This document shows positions 27,090-36,097 of a stretch of DNA of 64,000 nucleotides, one piece after another. Numbering within the stretch: position 1 is the first letter of the stretch; each line of letters starts with the position of its first letter. This DNA is from Ruegeria intermedia (GTDB lineage: Bacteria > Pseudomonadota > Alphaproteobacteria > Rhodobacterales > Rhodobacteraceae). The stretch spans positions 1 through 64,000 of the forward strand of contig NZ_FQVK01000007.1 of the NCBI RefSeq assembly GCF_900129345.1. The letters run 5' to 3'. A model generated the notes under the pieces. The model had not been told where the DNA came from. It was given only the letters and a program-made list of their open reading frames with translations, and did not search any database. The translations under genes and the position numbers were made by a program.

Positions 27090-27938
27090 ATGTTTCCCAA
27101 ACCGATCGAAAAACAACCCCGCGCGGTGCAGATTTCCTATCAGGCGCTGCTGCCGGTCGCCCTTCTGCTGTGGCTCGGCCCGCTGCTGGCGGTCGCCCTG
27201 TTCTCGATCAAGCCCGAGGCGGATTTCACCAACGCCAACTACTGGGGCCTGCCCTCCAGCTTTGAAGGGGCGAAGAACTACGGTCAGGTGTTCTTCAACT
27301 CGGATATGCCGCGCTATCTGCTGAACTCGTTCCTGATCACGGTGCCCACGGTGATCGGCGCCGTGGCGCTCAGCTGCATGACCGGATTTGCGCTGGGGAT
27401 CTACAAGTTCAAGTCGAACCTGTGGATCTTCTTCATGTTCGTGGCCGGCAACTTCGTGCCCTTCCAGATCCTGATGGTGCCGGTGCGCGACCTGACGCTG
27501 GACTTGGGGCTCTACAACACGAAAACCGGGCTGGTGCTGTTCCACATCGCGTTCCAGACCGGGTTCTGCACCCTGTTCATGCGCAACTTCATCCGCGCCC
27601 TGCCCTTTGAGTTGATCGAGGCCGCGCGGGTCGAGGGCATCAGCGAATGGCGCATCTTCTGGTACGTCGTCCTGCCGCTGATGAAGCCCGCGATCGCCGC
27701 GCTCAGCGTGCTGATCTTCACCTTCATCTGGAACGACTATTTCTGGGCCGTCGTGCTGACCCAAGGGGCCGAGAGCCAACCCGTCACCGCCGGCATCACC
27801 AGCTTCAACGCGCAGTTCCGCGCCGCCTATCACTTGATGAGTGCCGGCTCGATCGTCGCGGCCCTGCCGCCGGTGGCCATGTTCTTTCTGATGCAGAAAC
27901 ACTTCATCGCGGGTCTGACCCTCGGTGCCGTAAAATAA
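27090..27938 (+). CDS. Sugar ABC transporter permease (MalG-like)
   Basis: 282 aa with six membrane helices. The EAA loop FELIEAARVEGISEWRIFWY and the C-terminal hydrophobic end HFIAGLTLGAVK are standard for MalG/UgpE permeases. It pairs with the upstream MalF-like protein and uses the ATPase encoded divergently with the IclR gene. It is 22 bp upstream of the alpha-galactosidase gene. Confidence 0.92.
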   Translation: MFPKPIEKQPRAVQISYQALLPVALLLWLGPLLAVALFSIKPEADFTNANYWGLPSSFEGAKNYGQVFFNSDMPRYLLNSFLITVPTVIGAVALSCMTGFALGIYKFKSNLWIFFMFVAGNFVPFQILMVPVRDLTLDLGLYNTKTGLVLFHIAFQTGFCTLFMRNFIRALPFELIEAARVEGISEWRIFWYVVLPLMKPAIAALSVLIFTFIWNDYFWAVVLTQGAESQPVTAGITSFNAQFRAAYHLMSAGSIVAALPPVAMFFLMQKHFIAGLTLGAVK

Positions 27939-27960
27939 CGCCTAGTCAAGGTTTACAGTT

Positions 27961-29301
27961 ATGACCAAGATCACCTTCATCGGTGCAGGTTCCACGATTT
28001 TCATGCAGAACATCGTGGGCGATGCCCTGCTGACCCCGTCGCTGGCCGACAGCCATTTTGCCCTGATGGACATCGACCCCGAGCGTCTGGCCGAGAGCGA
28101 AACCGTCGCGCGCGCCATGATCCGCTCGGTCGGGACCGGCGCGACCGTGTCCACCCATACCGACCGCCGCGCGGCGCTTGACGGGGCCGATTTCGTTATC
28201 ACCGCCTTCCAGATCGGAGGCTACGAACCCTGCACCGTCACCGATTTCGAGATCCCCAAGCAATATGGCCTGCGCCAGACCATCGCCGACACGCTGGGCG
28301 TGGGCGGCATCATGCGCGGCCTGCGCACCGTGCCCGTCCTGTGGGATGTGGCCCGCGACATGGCGCAGCTGTGCCCGGATGCCACGCTGCTGCAATACGT
28401 CAACCCGATGGCCATCAACACCTGGGCGCTGGCCGAACGGTTCCCGGCACTGAAACATGTGGGTCTGTGCCACTCGGTCCAGAACACGGTCGAGGAGCTG
28501 GCCCATGACCTGGACCTGCCCAAGGATGAAATCCGCTATCGCGTCGCGGGCGTGAACCATGTGGCGTTTTTCCTGCGGCTGGAACATCAGGGCCGCGACC
28601 TGTATCCGGCGCTGCGCCGTGGCTATCACGCGGGCCAGTTGCCCAAGGCGCCGCTGCTGATGCCGCGCTGCCCGAACAAGGTGCGGTACGAGGTGATGGA
28701 TCACTTGGGCTATTTCTGCACCGAAAGCTCGGAACACCTGGCCGAGTACGTCCCGTGGTTCATCAAGGACGGGCGTCAGGACCTGATCGACCAGTTCCAG
28801 ATCCCGCTGGACGAATACCCCACCCGCTGCGAAGAGCAGGTTGCGAACTGGAAGGAACAGGCCAAGACCCTGACCGACGGGCGCGACATCGAAGTGATCC
28901 GCAGCCACGAATTTGCCGCCGACCTGATGAACGCCATCGTCACCGACACGCCCTATGTCGCCTATGGCAACCTGCCCAATACCGGGCAGATCCCGCAGCT
29001 GCCTCTGGGCGCGGCGGTCGAAACGCCCTGTCTGGTCGACAGCAACGGCGTGCAGCCCTCGGTCGTGACCGATATCCCGCCGCAGCTGGTCGCCCTGATG
29101 CGTACCCAGATCAACGTGCAGGAACTGACCGTGCGCGCCCTGGTCGAGGAAAACCCCGAACACATCTATCACGCCGCCATGATGGACCCGCACACCGCCG
29201 CCGAACTGGACCTGCGCCAGATCCGCAATCTGGTGACGGATCTTCTGACCGCCCACGCCGACTGGCTGCCCGACTGGTGCCAGCCCGCCAAAGCCGCTTG
29301 A
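27961..29301 (+). CDS. melA: Alpha-galactosidase, glycoside hydrolase family 4 (NAD+/Mn2+-dependent)
   Basis: 446 aa. GH4 enzymes use NAD+ and a metal in an oxidation-elimination mechanism. The NAD-binding turn is FIGAGSTIF (residues 6-14). The metal site is visible as C170-H171 in GLCHSVQ and H200 in GVNHVAFF, matching the Cys/His pair of characterised GH4 alpha-glycosidases. The NPM motif (QYVNPMAINTW) also fits the MelA/alpha-galactosidase branch rather than phospho-glucosidases. It has no signal peptide, so it acts in the cytoplasm on imported melibiose- or raffinose-type sugars and releases galactose for the genes that follow. Confidence 0.85.
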   Translation: MTKITFIGAGSTIFMQNIVGDALLTPSLADSHFALMDIDPERLAESETVARAMIRSVGTGATVSTHTDRRAALDGADFVITAFQIGGYEPCTVTDFEIPKQYGLRQTIADTLGVGGIMRGLRTVPVLWDVARDMAQLCPDATLLQYVNPMAINTWALAERFPALKHVGLCHSVQNTVEELAHDLDLPKDEIRYRVAGVNHVAFFLRLEHQGRDLYPALRRGYHAGQLPKAPLLMPRCPNKVRYEVMDHLGYFCTESSEHLAEYVPWFIKDGRQDLIDQFQIPLDEYPTRCEEQVANWKEQAKTLTDGRDIEVIRSHEFAADLMNAIVTDTPYVAYGNLPNTGQIPQLPLGAAVETPCLVDSNGVQPSVVTDIPPQLVALMRTQINVQELTVRALVEENPEHIYHAAMMDPHTAAELDLRQIRNLVTDLLTAHADWLPDWCQPAKAA

Positions 29302-29313
29302 AAGGGCCCGCAA

Positions 29314-31023
29314 ATGACCAGGAAACGCCGCTCACAGCATTGGTATGGCAAGCTCGACAAGGACGGGTTCATTCATCGGTCATGGATGAAGAACCAGGGC
29401 TTTCCCGATCACGTCTTTGACGGGCGCCCGATCATCGGCATCTGCAACACATGGTCCGAGCTGACGCCCTGCAATTCAGGTCTGCGCGACCTGGCCGAAG
29501 GCGTCAAGCGCGGCGTGTGGGAGGCGGGCGGCTTTCCCGTCGAATTCCCCGTGATGTCGCTGGGCGAAACCCAGATGAAGCCCACCGCCATGCTGTTCCG
29601 CAACCTGCTGGCCATGGATGTCGAGGAATCCATCCGCGCCTATGGCATCGACGGCGTGGTGCTGCTGGGTGGTTGCGACAAGACCACGCCGGGCCAACTG
29701 ATGGGCGCGGCCTCGGTCGATCTACCCACCATCGTGGTCAGTTCCGGGCCGATGCTGAACGGCAAGTATCGCGGCAAGGATATCGGCTCGGGCACCGATG
29801 TCTGGAAGTTCTCGGAAGCCGTGCGCGCCGGCGAGATGACCTTGCAGGATTTCATGAACGCCGAATCCGGCATGAGCCGGTCCAAGGGCGTGTGCATGAC
29901 CATGGGCACGGCCTCGACCATGGCCTCGCTGGTCGAGGCGATGGGCATGAGCCTGCCCACCAACGCCGCCCTGCCCGCAGTCGATGCCCGCCGCATGGCG
30001 CTGGCGCACATGACCGGCAAACGCATCGTCGAGATGGTGGACGAAGACCTCAAGCCGTCGGACATCCTGACCAAGGCGGCGTTTGAGAACGCCATCCTGG
30101 CCAATGCCGCGGTGGGCGGGTCCACCAACGCCGTGGTACACCTGCTGGCGCTGGCCGGCCGGGTGGGCGTCGACCTGACCCTGCAGGATTTCGAGATCGG
30201 ATCGGACATTCCGCTGCTGGTCAACTGCATGCCCTCGGGCAAATACCTGATGGAGGATTTCTGCTATGCCGGCGGGATGCCGGTGGTCCTGTCCGAGCTG
30301 AAATCGCATCTGCGCCCGGCCCGCACCGTTCTGAACAAGGACATCTCGGCCCACTATGAAGGCGCGGAATGCTTCAACCGCGACGTGATCCACGCCTTTG
30401 ACGATCCGGTGAAACCGGCCGCCGGGCTGCGCGTTCTGCGCGGCAACCTGGCGCCGAACGGGGCGATCGTGAAACCCTCGGCCGCCACCGACAGCCTGCT
30501 GGAAACGGAAGGTGAGGCCTTTGTCTTCGACAGCATCGAGGACCTGAAGGCCAATATCGACCGAGACGACCTGCCGGTGACGCCCGAGACCATTCTGGTG
30601 CTCAAGGGCTGCGGTCCAAAGGGCTATCCGGGCATGCCCGAGGTCGGCAACATGCCGATCCCCGCCAAGCTGGTGAAACAGGGCGTACGTGACATGATCC
30701 GCATTTCCGACGCCCGCATGTCTGGCACCGCTTTCGGCACAGTGATCCTGCATGTCAGCCCCGAGGCGCAGGCGGGCGGCCCATTGGCGCTGGTGAAAAC
30801 CGGCGACAGCATCCGCGTGTCCGCCAGCAAGGGCGAGCTGGAACTGCTGGTCGACGAACAGGAGCTGGCGGCCCGACGCGCGGCCTGGCGGCCCGACGAC
30901 CCGCATTACACCCGCGGCTATGCCAAGCTGTACATCGACCATGTCCTGCAGGCCGATCGGGGTGCCGACCTTGATTTCCTGGTGGGCAAGGACACCCGCC
31001 TTGTGACCCGAGAGAGCCATTGA
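29314..31023 (+). CDS. IlvD/Edd-family sugar-acid dehydratase (probable galactonate/arabinonate dehydratase)
   Basis: 569 aa. The iron-sulfur cysteines are C53 (LTPCNSG), C121 (GGCDKTTPG) and C194 (GVCMTMGTA). Their spacing equals that of the [2Fe-2S] L-arabinonate dehydratase of Rhizobium as I remember it, and K123 corresponds to its metal-bridging lysine. The enzyme removes water from an aldonic acid to a 2-keto-3-deoxy acid. Followed by dgoK and dgoA, the expected substrate is D-galactonate, but arabinonate or fuconate are possible. The usual galactonate dehydratase DgoD is an enolase-superfamily protein, so this would be a non-homologous replacement. Its stop overlaps the SDR start (TGATG). 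Confidence 0.85.
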   Translation: MTRKRRSQHWYGKLDKDGFIHRSWMKNQGFPDHVFDGRPIIGICNTWSELTPCNSGLRDLAEGVKRGVWEAGGFPVEFPVMSLGETQMKPTAMLFRNLLAMDVEESIRAYGIDGVVLLGGCDKTTPGQLMGAASVDLPTIVVSSGPMLNGKYRGKDIGSGTDVWKFSEAVRAGEMTLQDFMNAESGMSRSKGVCMTMGTASTMASLVEAMGMSLPTNAALPAVDARRMALAHMTGKRIVEMVDEDLKPSDILTKAAFENAILANAAVGGSTNAVVHLLALAGRVGVDLTLQDFEIGSDIPLLVNCMPSGKYLMEDFCYAGGMPVVLSELKSHLRPARTVLNKDISAHYEGAECFNRDVIHAFDDPVKPAAGLRVLRGNLAPNGAIVKPSAATDSLLETEGEAFVFDSIEDLKANIDRDDLPVTPETILVLKGCGPKGYPGMPEVGNMPIPAKLVKQGVRDMIRISDARMSGTAFGTVILHVSPEAQAGGPLALVKTGDSIRVSASKGELELLVDEQELAARRAAWRPDDPHYTRGYAKLYIDHVLQADRGADLDFLVGKDTRLVTRESH

Positions 31024-31790
31024 TGACCCAGCCAGCAACCTTCCATGACCTGAACGGCGCGTCCGTCTTCATCACCGGCGGCGGGTCGGGCGTGGGCGCG
31101 GCCCTGACCGACGGATTCCTGGCCCAGGGCGCAAAGGTCGCCTTCATCGGCCGGTCCGACGCCAGCGCATTCGTCAAAGAGATGCGCGCCAAGCACGGCC
31201 GCGCGCCCTTGTTCCTGCAGGGCGACATGACCGACACCGCGCTGCTGCACGAAACCATGACCAAGGCCGCCGAGGCCCACGGTCCGCTGAACGTGCTTGT
31301 CAACAACGCGGCGAACGACAAGCGCCACAACCTCGAGGAAACCACGCCCGAGTTCTGGGACTGGATGATCGCGGTCAACCTCAAGGCCTATTACTTTGCC
31401 TGCCAGCAGGCCGCGCGCCAGATGGCCGAAACCGGCGGGTCGATCATCAACTTCAGCTCGATCAGCTACATGATGGGCAATGCGGGCTATCCGATCTATA
31501 CGACGGCCAACGCCGGAATCACCGGCATGACCCGCTCGCTCGCGCGCGAGCTGGGGCCGAAGAACATCCGCGTCAACGCGCTGGCGCCCGGCTGGGTGCT
31601 GACGCAGAAACAACTGGACATGTGGGCCACGCCCGAGGATCTGGCCGCGCATATGGATCGACAGTGCCTGAAGGAACATCTGAGCCCGGACGACATGATC
31701 GCGCCGACGCTGTTCCTGGCATCGACTGCCAGCCGCGCCATGACCGGGCAATGCATGGTCGTCGATGGCGGCGTGGTCACAACGGGGTGA
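31023..31790 (+). CDS. SDR-family sugar 1-dehydrogenase (probable galactose dehydrogenase), lysine of the active site replaced
   Basis: 255 aa, classical SDR. The cofactor motif is TGGGSGVG (residues 18-25), with NNAA at 94-97, catalytic-type S146 and Y159. The C-terminal half resembles Caulobacter xylose dehydrogenase XylB (GMTRSLARELG, LAPGWVLTQKQ). The position of the catalytic lysine in YxxxK is asparagine here (Y159-T-T-A-N163; codon AAC at 31509-31511). Operon context between the dehydratase and dgoK suggests oxidation of galactose to galactonolactone. The substitution means activity should not be assumed. The ATG at 31023 is used; a TTG one codon earlier is possible. Confidence 0.8.
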   Translation: MTQPATFHDLNGASVFITGGGSGVGAALTDGFLAQGAKVAFIGRSDASAFVKEMRAKHGRAPLFLQGDMTDTALLHETMTKAAEAHGPLNVLVNNAANDKRHNLEETTPEFWDWMIAVNLKAYYFACQQAARQMAETGGSIINFSSISYMMGNAGYPIYTTANAGITGMTRSLARELGPKNIRVNALAPGWVLTQKQLDMWATPEDLAAHMDRQCLKEHLSPDDMIAPTLFLASTASRAMTGQCMVVDGGVVTTG

Positions 31791-31794
31791 GGAC

Positions 31795-32688
31795 ATGAAC
31801 ACCGAGTGGATCGCAGTAGACTGGGGCACCTCGCATCTGCGCGCCTGGGCGATGCAGGGCGACACGGTGCTGGACCACGCCCAGTGCGACCGGGGCATGG
31901 CGACGCTGCGCCGGGATCAGTTCCAGGACGCGCTGCTGACGTTGGTCCAGGGCTGGCTGGGCGCGGCGCCCGTCGACGTGATCGCCTGCGGCATGGTCGG
32001 TGCCCGGCAAGGCTGGGTCGAGGCGCCCTATGTGGCGGTGCCGGCCAAACCGATCTCGACCGTTCCGGTGCGCGTGCCCGGCACCGATCCACGCATCCGC
32101 GCCTTCGTGGTGCCGGGCCTCAAACAGGACGACCCCGCCGACGTGATGCGCGGCGAGGAAACCCAGATCGCCGGCTACCTGTCCACGCGCCCGCATTGGG
32201 ATGGCGTGATCTGCCTGCCCGGCACCCACACCAAATGGGTGCAGGTCAGCGCCGGCGAGGTCGTCAGCTTCCGCACCTTCATGACCGGCGAGCTGTTCGA
32301 TCTGCTGGGCCAGCACTCGGTGTTGAAACACTCGGTCGGCGAGGGCTGGGACGACGACGCCTTTGCCACGGCCGTGGCGGACACGCTGTCCAAGCCCGAG
32401 CAACTGGCCGGGCGGCTGTTCGGGCTGCGCGCCGCCGACCTGCTGCAAGGCCAGGATCCGGCCACCGCGCGCGCCCGCCTGTCCGGTGCCCTGATCGGCG
32501 CCGAACTGGCCGCCACCCGCCCCTATTGGCTGGGCCAGCAACTGGCCATCATCGGGGCCGAGGCCCTGTCGAACATCTATGCCACCGCGCTGCAGCAACA
32601 GGGCGCGTTCGTCGAAACCGCCGACGCGACCCAGGCCACGCTGGCCGGTCTGCTGCTGGCCCGCACCCTCACGAGGCAAACCGCATGA
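31795..32688 (+). CDS. dgoK: 2-dehydro-3-deoxygalactonokinase
   Basis: 297 aa, the usual DgoK length. The ASKHA-type phosphate motif IAVDWGTSHLRAWAM is at the N-terminus, followed by CGMVGARQGWVEAPYV and CLPGTHTKWVQV, both characteristic of DgoK. It phosphorylates 2-keto-3-deoxygalactonate at C6 with ATP. The ATG at 31795 is preceded by GGGTGAGG, 4 bp after the SDR stop. Its stop overlaps the dgoA start (ATGA), so kinase and aldolase are coupled. Confidence 0.93.
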   Translation: MNTEWIAVDWGTSHLRAWAMQGDTVLDHAQCDRGMATLRRDQFQDALLTLVQGWLGAAPVDVIACGMVGARQGWVEAPYVAVPAKPISTVPVRVPGTDPRIRAFVVPGLKQDDPADVMRGEETQIAGYLSTRPHWDGVICLPGTHTKWVQVSAGEVVSFRTFMTGELFDLLGQHSVLKHSVGEGWDDDAFATAVADTLSKPEQLAGRLFGLRAADLLQGQDPATARARLSGALIGAELAATRPYWLGQQLAIIGAEALSNIYATALQQQGAFVETADATQATLAGLLLARTLTRQTA

Positions 32689-33290
32689 GCCGCCCCATCA
32701 TCGCCATTCTGCGCGGGCTTGACCCGGCGCAGGCCGAGGCCGTCGGCCAGGCCATTCTGGATGCCGGCATCGACCGGATCGAGGTGCCTCTGAACTCGCC
32801 CGACCCGCTGGACAGCATCGGCCGTCTGGCCCGTTCGATCGGCGACCGCGCGCTGGTCGGCGCCGGAACCGTCCTGACCGTGGACGAGGTCGAACAGGTG
32901 GCCGCCGTGGGCGGCAAGCTGATCGTGTCGCCCAATTGCGATGCCGAGGTGATCGCGCGCACGGTGGATCTGGGGCTGCAAAGCTGGCCCGGGGTCTATA
33001 CCCCGACCGAGGCCTTCGTCGCCCTGCGCGCCGGGGCCACCGGGTTGAAACTGTTTCCCGGGGTGATGGCCGGACCAATAGGGCTGGCGGCGATGCGCCC
33101 AATTCTGCCCAAGGGCACGCAGGTCTATGCCGTGGGCGGCGCGGGGCCCGAGAATTTTGGCGACTGGCTCAAGGCCGGGGCCGACGGGTTCGGCATCGGC
33201 TCGGCCCTGTTCAAACCCGGCATGTCCGCGGACCAGATCGCCGAGAACGCCCGCCGGATCGTCGCCGCCTATGACGAGGCCACGCGATGA
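32685..33290 (+). CDS. dgoA: 2-dehydro-3-deoxy-6-phosphogalactonate aldolase
   Basis: 201 aa, KDPG/KDPGal aldolase family, a single TIM-barrel domain. The catalytic pair is visible as E33 in RIEVPLNSPDP and the Schiff-base lysine K122 in TGLKLFPG. The sequence RIEVPLNSPDPLDSI is specific to the galactonate branch. It splits the phosphorylated keto-deoxy acid to pyruvate and glyceraldehyde-3-phosphate, ending the De Ley-Doudoroff pathway. ATGA overlaps join it to dgoK and to the lactonase gene. Confidence 0.93.
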   Translation: MSRPIIAILRGLDPAQAEAVGQAILDAGIDRIEVPLNSPDPLDSIGRLARSIGDRALVGAGTVLTVDEVEQVAAVGGKLIVSPNCDAEVIARTVDLGLQSWPGVYTPTEAFVALRAGATGLKLFPGVMAGPIGLAAMRPILPKGTQVYAVGGAGPENFGDWLKAGADGFGIGSALFKPGMSADQIAENARRIVAAYDEATR

Positions 33291-34147
33291 GTCAGGTCTT
33301 TGACGACCGCCCGTGCGAACTGGGCGAAGGCCCGTTGTGGCATCCAGAACGGCAACAGCTGTTCTGGTTCGACATCGTCAACAAGCGCCTGATGACCCGC
33401 GACGCAAATGGCCCTCAAAGCTGGGATTTTGCCGAGCACGTCTCGGCTGCGGGCTGGATCGACCGCGACACGCTGCTGATCGCGTCGGAAACCGGGTTGT
33501 GGCGGTTCGGGCTTGAGAACGGTCACAAGGACCGCATCGTCGCGCTTGAGGCAGACAACCCGCTGACCCGCTCGAATGACGGGCGGGCTGATCCGTGGGG
33601 CGGGTTCTGGATCGGCACCATGGGCAAGCGCGCGGAACCGGGCGCGGGGGCGATCTATCGTTTTTGGCGGGGTGAGCTGCGGCAGCTGGTGCCGGATGTG
33701 ACCATCTCGAACGCGATCTGTTTCGCGCCCGACCGGTCCTGCGCCTATTTCTGCGACACGGCCACCGGGCTGGTGCGGCGCTGGGCACTGAACCCGCAAA
33801 CCGGCTGGCCCGAGGGCGACAGCGCGGTGTTCCTGGACCTGCGCGCCGAAGGTTTGAACCCCGATGGCGCAGTCGTCGATGCCGCGGGCAACCTATGGCT
33901 CGCGCAATGGGGCGCGGCGCGGGTTGCGGCCTATGACGCCGGCGGAACCTTCTTGTGCGCGGTGCCTTTCGCGGCGGCCCATACCTCGTGCCCCGCTTTC
34001 GGCGGGCCGGATCTGACGACGCTGTTCTGTACCTCGGCCCGTGAAGGGCTGGATGCGGACACCATCGCGTCGCACCCCACCAACGGAATGACCTTTGCCG
34101 CCGAAAGCGCGGACCAAGGTCAGGCGGAACACAGAGTCATCCTATGA
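33287..34147 (+). CDS. SMP-30/gluconolaconase-family sugar lactonase
   Basis: 286 aa, six-bladed beta-propeller of the SMP-30/regucalcin/LRE family. Metal-ligand stretches are LGEGPLWHPE at the N-terminus, SNDGRADPWGGFWIGTMG in the middle and NPDGAVVDAAGNLWLAQW later. Relatives include gluconolactonase, L-arabinolactonase and xylonolactonase. Between dgoA and the beta-galactosidase gene it most likely opens galactono-1,4- or 1,5-lactone made by the SDR enzyme. It has no signal peptide, so it is cytoplasmic. It is joined to both neighbours by 4-bp ATGA overlaps. Confidence 0.88.
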   Translation: MSQVFDDRPCELGEGPLWHPERQQLFWFDIVNKRLMTRDANGPQSWDFAEHVSAAGWIDRDTLLIASETGLWRFGLENGHKDRIVALEADNPLTRSNDGRADPWGGFWIGTMGKRAEPGAGAIYRFWRGELRQLVPDVTISNAICFAPDRSCAYFCDTATGLVRRWALNPQTGWPEGDSAVFLDLRAEGLNPDGAVVDAAGNLWLAQWGAARVAAYDAGGTFLCAVPFAAAHTSCPAFGGPDLTTLFCTSAREGLDADTIASHPTNGMTFAAESADQGQAEHRVIL

Positions 34148-36063
34148 CCCCCGAACTTGGCGTTTGCTATTACCCCGAACATTGGCCCCAGTCGATGTGG
34201 GCCGAAGATGCCGCGCACATGGTCGAGGCCGGCCTGCGCTGGGTCCGGGTCGGCGAATTCAGTTGGAGCCGGATGGAGCCGGAACCGGGCCGACTGACAT
34301 TCGACTGGCTGGATCAGGCCATCGAAACCCTTGGTGCGGCCGGGCTGAAAGTGGTGCTGGGCACCCCAACCGCCACGCCGCCGCGCTGGATGCTGGACCG
34401 GCACCCGGACATGTTGGCGGTGGACGAAAACGGGCAGCCGCGCAAGTTTGGCTCGCGCCGGCACTACTGTTTCAGCCATCCCGGATACATCGACGAGTGC
34501 GTCCGCATCGCCCGGATCATGGGCGAACGCTATGGCCGCAACCCGCATGTCGCCGCCTGGCAGATCGACAATGAATATGGCTGCCACGACACCACCGTCA
34601 GCTACAGCGCGCCCGCGCGGCAGGCCTTCCGCCGTTGGCTGGCCGAACGCTATGGCTCGGTCGAGGCGCTGAACGCCGCCTGGGGCAACGTGTTCTGGTC
34701 AATGGAATACGGCGATTTCGATCAGATCGACCTGCCCAACCTGACCGTGACCGAACCCAACCCCGCGCATGTGCTGGCCTTCCGCCGGTTCAGCTCGGAT
34801 CAGGTGGTGGCCTTCAACCGGGCGCAGGTTCAGGCGCTGCGGCCCCTGACCGATGCGCCGCTGCTGCACAACTACATGGGCCGGATCCTGGATTTCGACC
34901 ATTTCGAGGTGGGCGCCGATCTGGATATCGCCACCTGGGACAGCTACCCGATCGGGTTCCTGTCCGACCGGCTCGAGGCCGACGCGGCGCACAAGGCAGC
35001 CTTTCTGCAACAGGGCGACCCGGACATGCAGGCCTTTCACCACGATCTGTACCGCGCCGTTGGACGCGGCCGCTGGTGGGTGATGGAACAGCAGCCCGGA
35101 CCGGTGAACTGGGCGCCCTACAACCCGGCCCCCCTGCCGGGCATGGTGCGGCTTTGGTCGCTCGAGGCCGTGGCCCACGGGGCCGAGGTGGTCAGCTATT
35201 TCCGCTGGCGGCAGGCGCCTTTTGCGCAGGAACAGATGCACGCGGGCTTGCTGACACCGAACAACCAACCCGCCCCCGGTCTGGCCGAGGCGCGGCAGAC
35301 GGCCGAAGATCTGGCCGCGCTGGGACCGCTCGAACCGGTGCAGGCGCGGGTGGCCATCCTGTTCGACTATCCGTCGGACTGGGCCTGGGCCACCCAACCG
35401 CAGGGCGCGGGGTTCAACTATTTCCGGCTGGTGTTTTCCGCCTATCGCGCCCTGCGCCGCGCCGGACTGTCGGTCGACGTCGTGCCGGCCTCGGGCCTGG
35501 ACGACGCCGACTATGATCTGATCCTCGCCCCCGGTCTGGCCACGCTGGACGACGCGCTGGCCGACCGCCTGCGGGCGGCGGCCAAACTGACGGTTCTGGG
35601 CCCGCGCACCGGGGCTATCACGGCTGATTTCCAGATCCCGGCCCAAGGCCGCCCTGGGCTGCAGGCGCTGAACTGCGACGTGGCGCTGGTGGAATCCCTG
35701 CCGCCCGAAATCACCCGCCCGGTTCAGGGCGGCGGAGCGGCGCGACACTGGGTCGAGCGGCTGACCGGCGACGCGCCCGATCTGTTGACCTTCGAGGGCG
35801 GAACTTCGGCGCTCAAGGGCACTGACCAGCTTTGGTATCTGGCCGGGTTCCCGGACGAAGACCTGTGGGACCGGATCGTTGAAATGGCCGCGCAGAAAGT
35901 CGGGCTGACCCTGCATCCGATGCCGCCCGGCCTGCGGCGGCGCGAGACCGCGACCCATGACGTCCTGATCAACTACAACGCGCATTCCGTCGAGTGGAAC
36001 GGGCACAGCATCGCAGCCTGCGACGTGGCCATCACGAGACGCAATCCGCCCGGCCGGGGCTGA
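34144..36063 (+). CDS. Beta-galactosidase, glycoside hydrolase family 42
   Basis: 639 aa. The GH42 TIM barrel starts LGVCYYPEHWPQSMW. The acid/base is E144 in WQIDNEYG and the nucleophile E315 in WWVMEQQPGPVNW. A trimerisation/GATase-like domain (about residues 395-560) and a short C-terminal beta domain follow. It has no signal peptide, so it cleaves imported beta-galactosides in the cytoplasm. As last gene of the operon it lets the same transporter and galactose pathway serve lactose-type as well as melibiose-type sugars. A large hairpin overlaps its stop codon. Confidence 0.93.
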   Translation: MTPELGVCYYPEHWPQSMWAEDAAHMVEAGLRWVRVGEFSWSRMEPEPGRLTFDWLDQAIETLGAAGLKVVLGTPTATPPRWMLDRHPDMLAVDENGQPRKFGSRRHYCFSHPGYIDECVRIARIMGERYGRNPHVAAWQIDNEYGCHDTTVSYSAPARQAFRRWLAERYGSVEALNAAWGNVFWSMEYGDFDQIDLPNLTVTEPNPAHVLAFRRFSSDQVVAFNRAQVQALRPLTDAPLLHNYMGRILDFDHFEVGADLDIATWDSYPIGFLSDRLEADAAHKAAFLQQGDPDMQAFHHDLYRAVGRGRWWVMEQQPGPVNWAPYNPAPLPGMVRLWSLEAVAHGAEVVSYFRWRQAPFAQEQMHAGLLTPNNQPAPGLAEARQTAEDLAALGPLEPVQARVAILFDYPSDWAWATQPQGAGFNYFRLVFSAYRALRRAGLSVDVVPASGLDDADYDLILAPGLATLDDALADRLRAAAKLTVLGPRTGAITADFQIPAQGRPGLQALNCDVALVESLPPEITRPVQGGGAARHWVERLTGDAPDLLTFEGGTSALKGTDQLWYLAGFPDEDLWDRIVEMAAQKVGLTLHPMPPGLRRRETATHDVLINYNAHSVEWNGHSIAACDVAITRRNPPGRG

Positions 36064-36079
36064 CCCCGGGGCCGGGCGG
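36046..36079 (+). terminator. Hairpin over the stop codon ending the galactoside operon
   Basis: A 10-bp stem CCGCCCGGCC/GGCCGGGCGG continues inward with GGGG/CCCC around CTGA after a 2-nt bulge; the loop contains the GH42 stop codon. It has no T-run. It separates two converging operons and may end both. Confidence 0.55.
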
Positions 36080-36097
36080 AATCCCTGACCGACGCGC

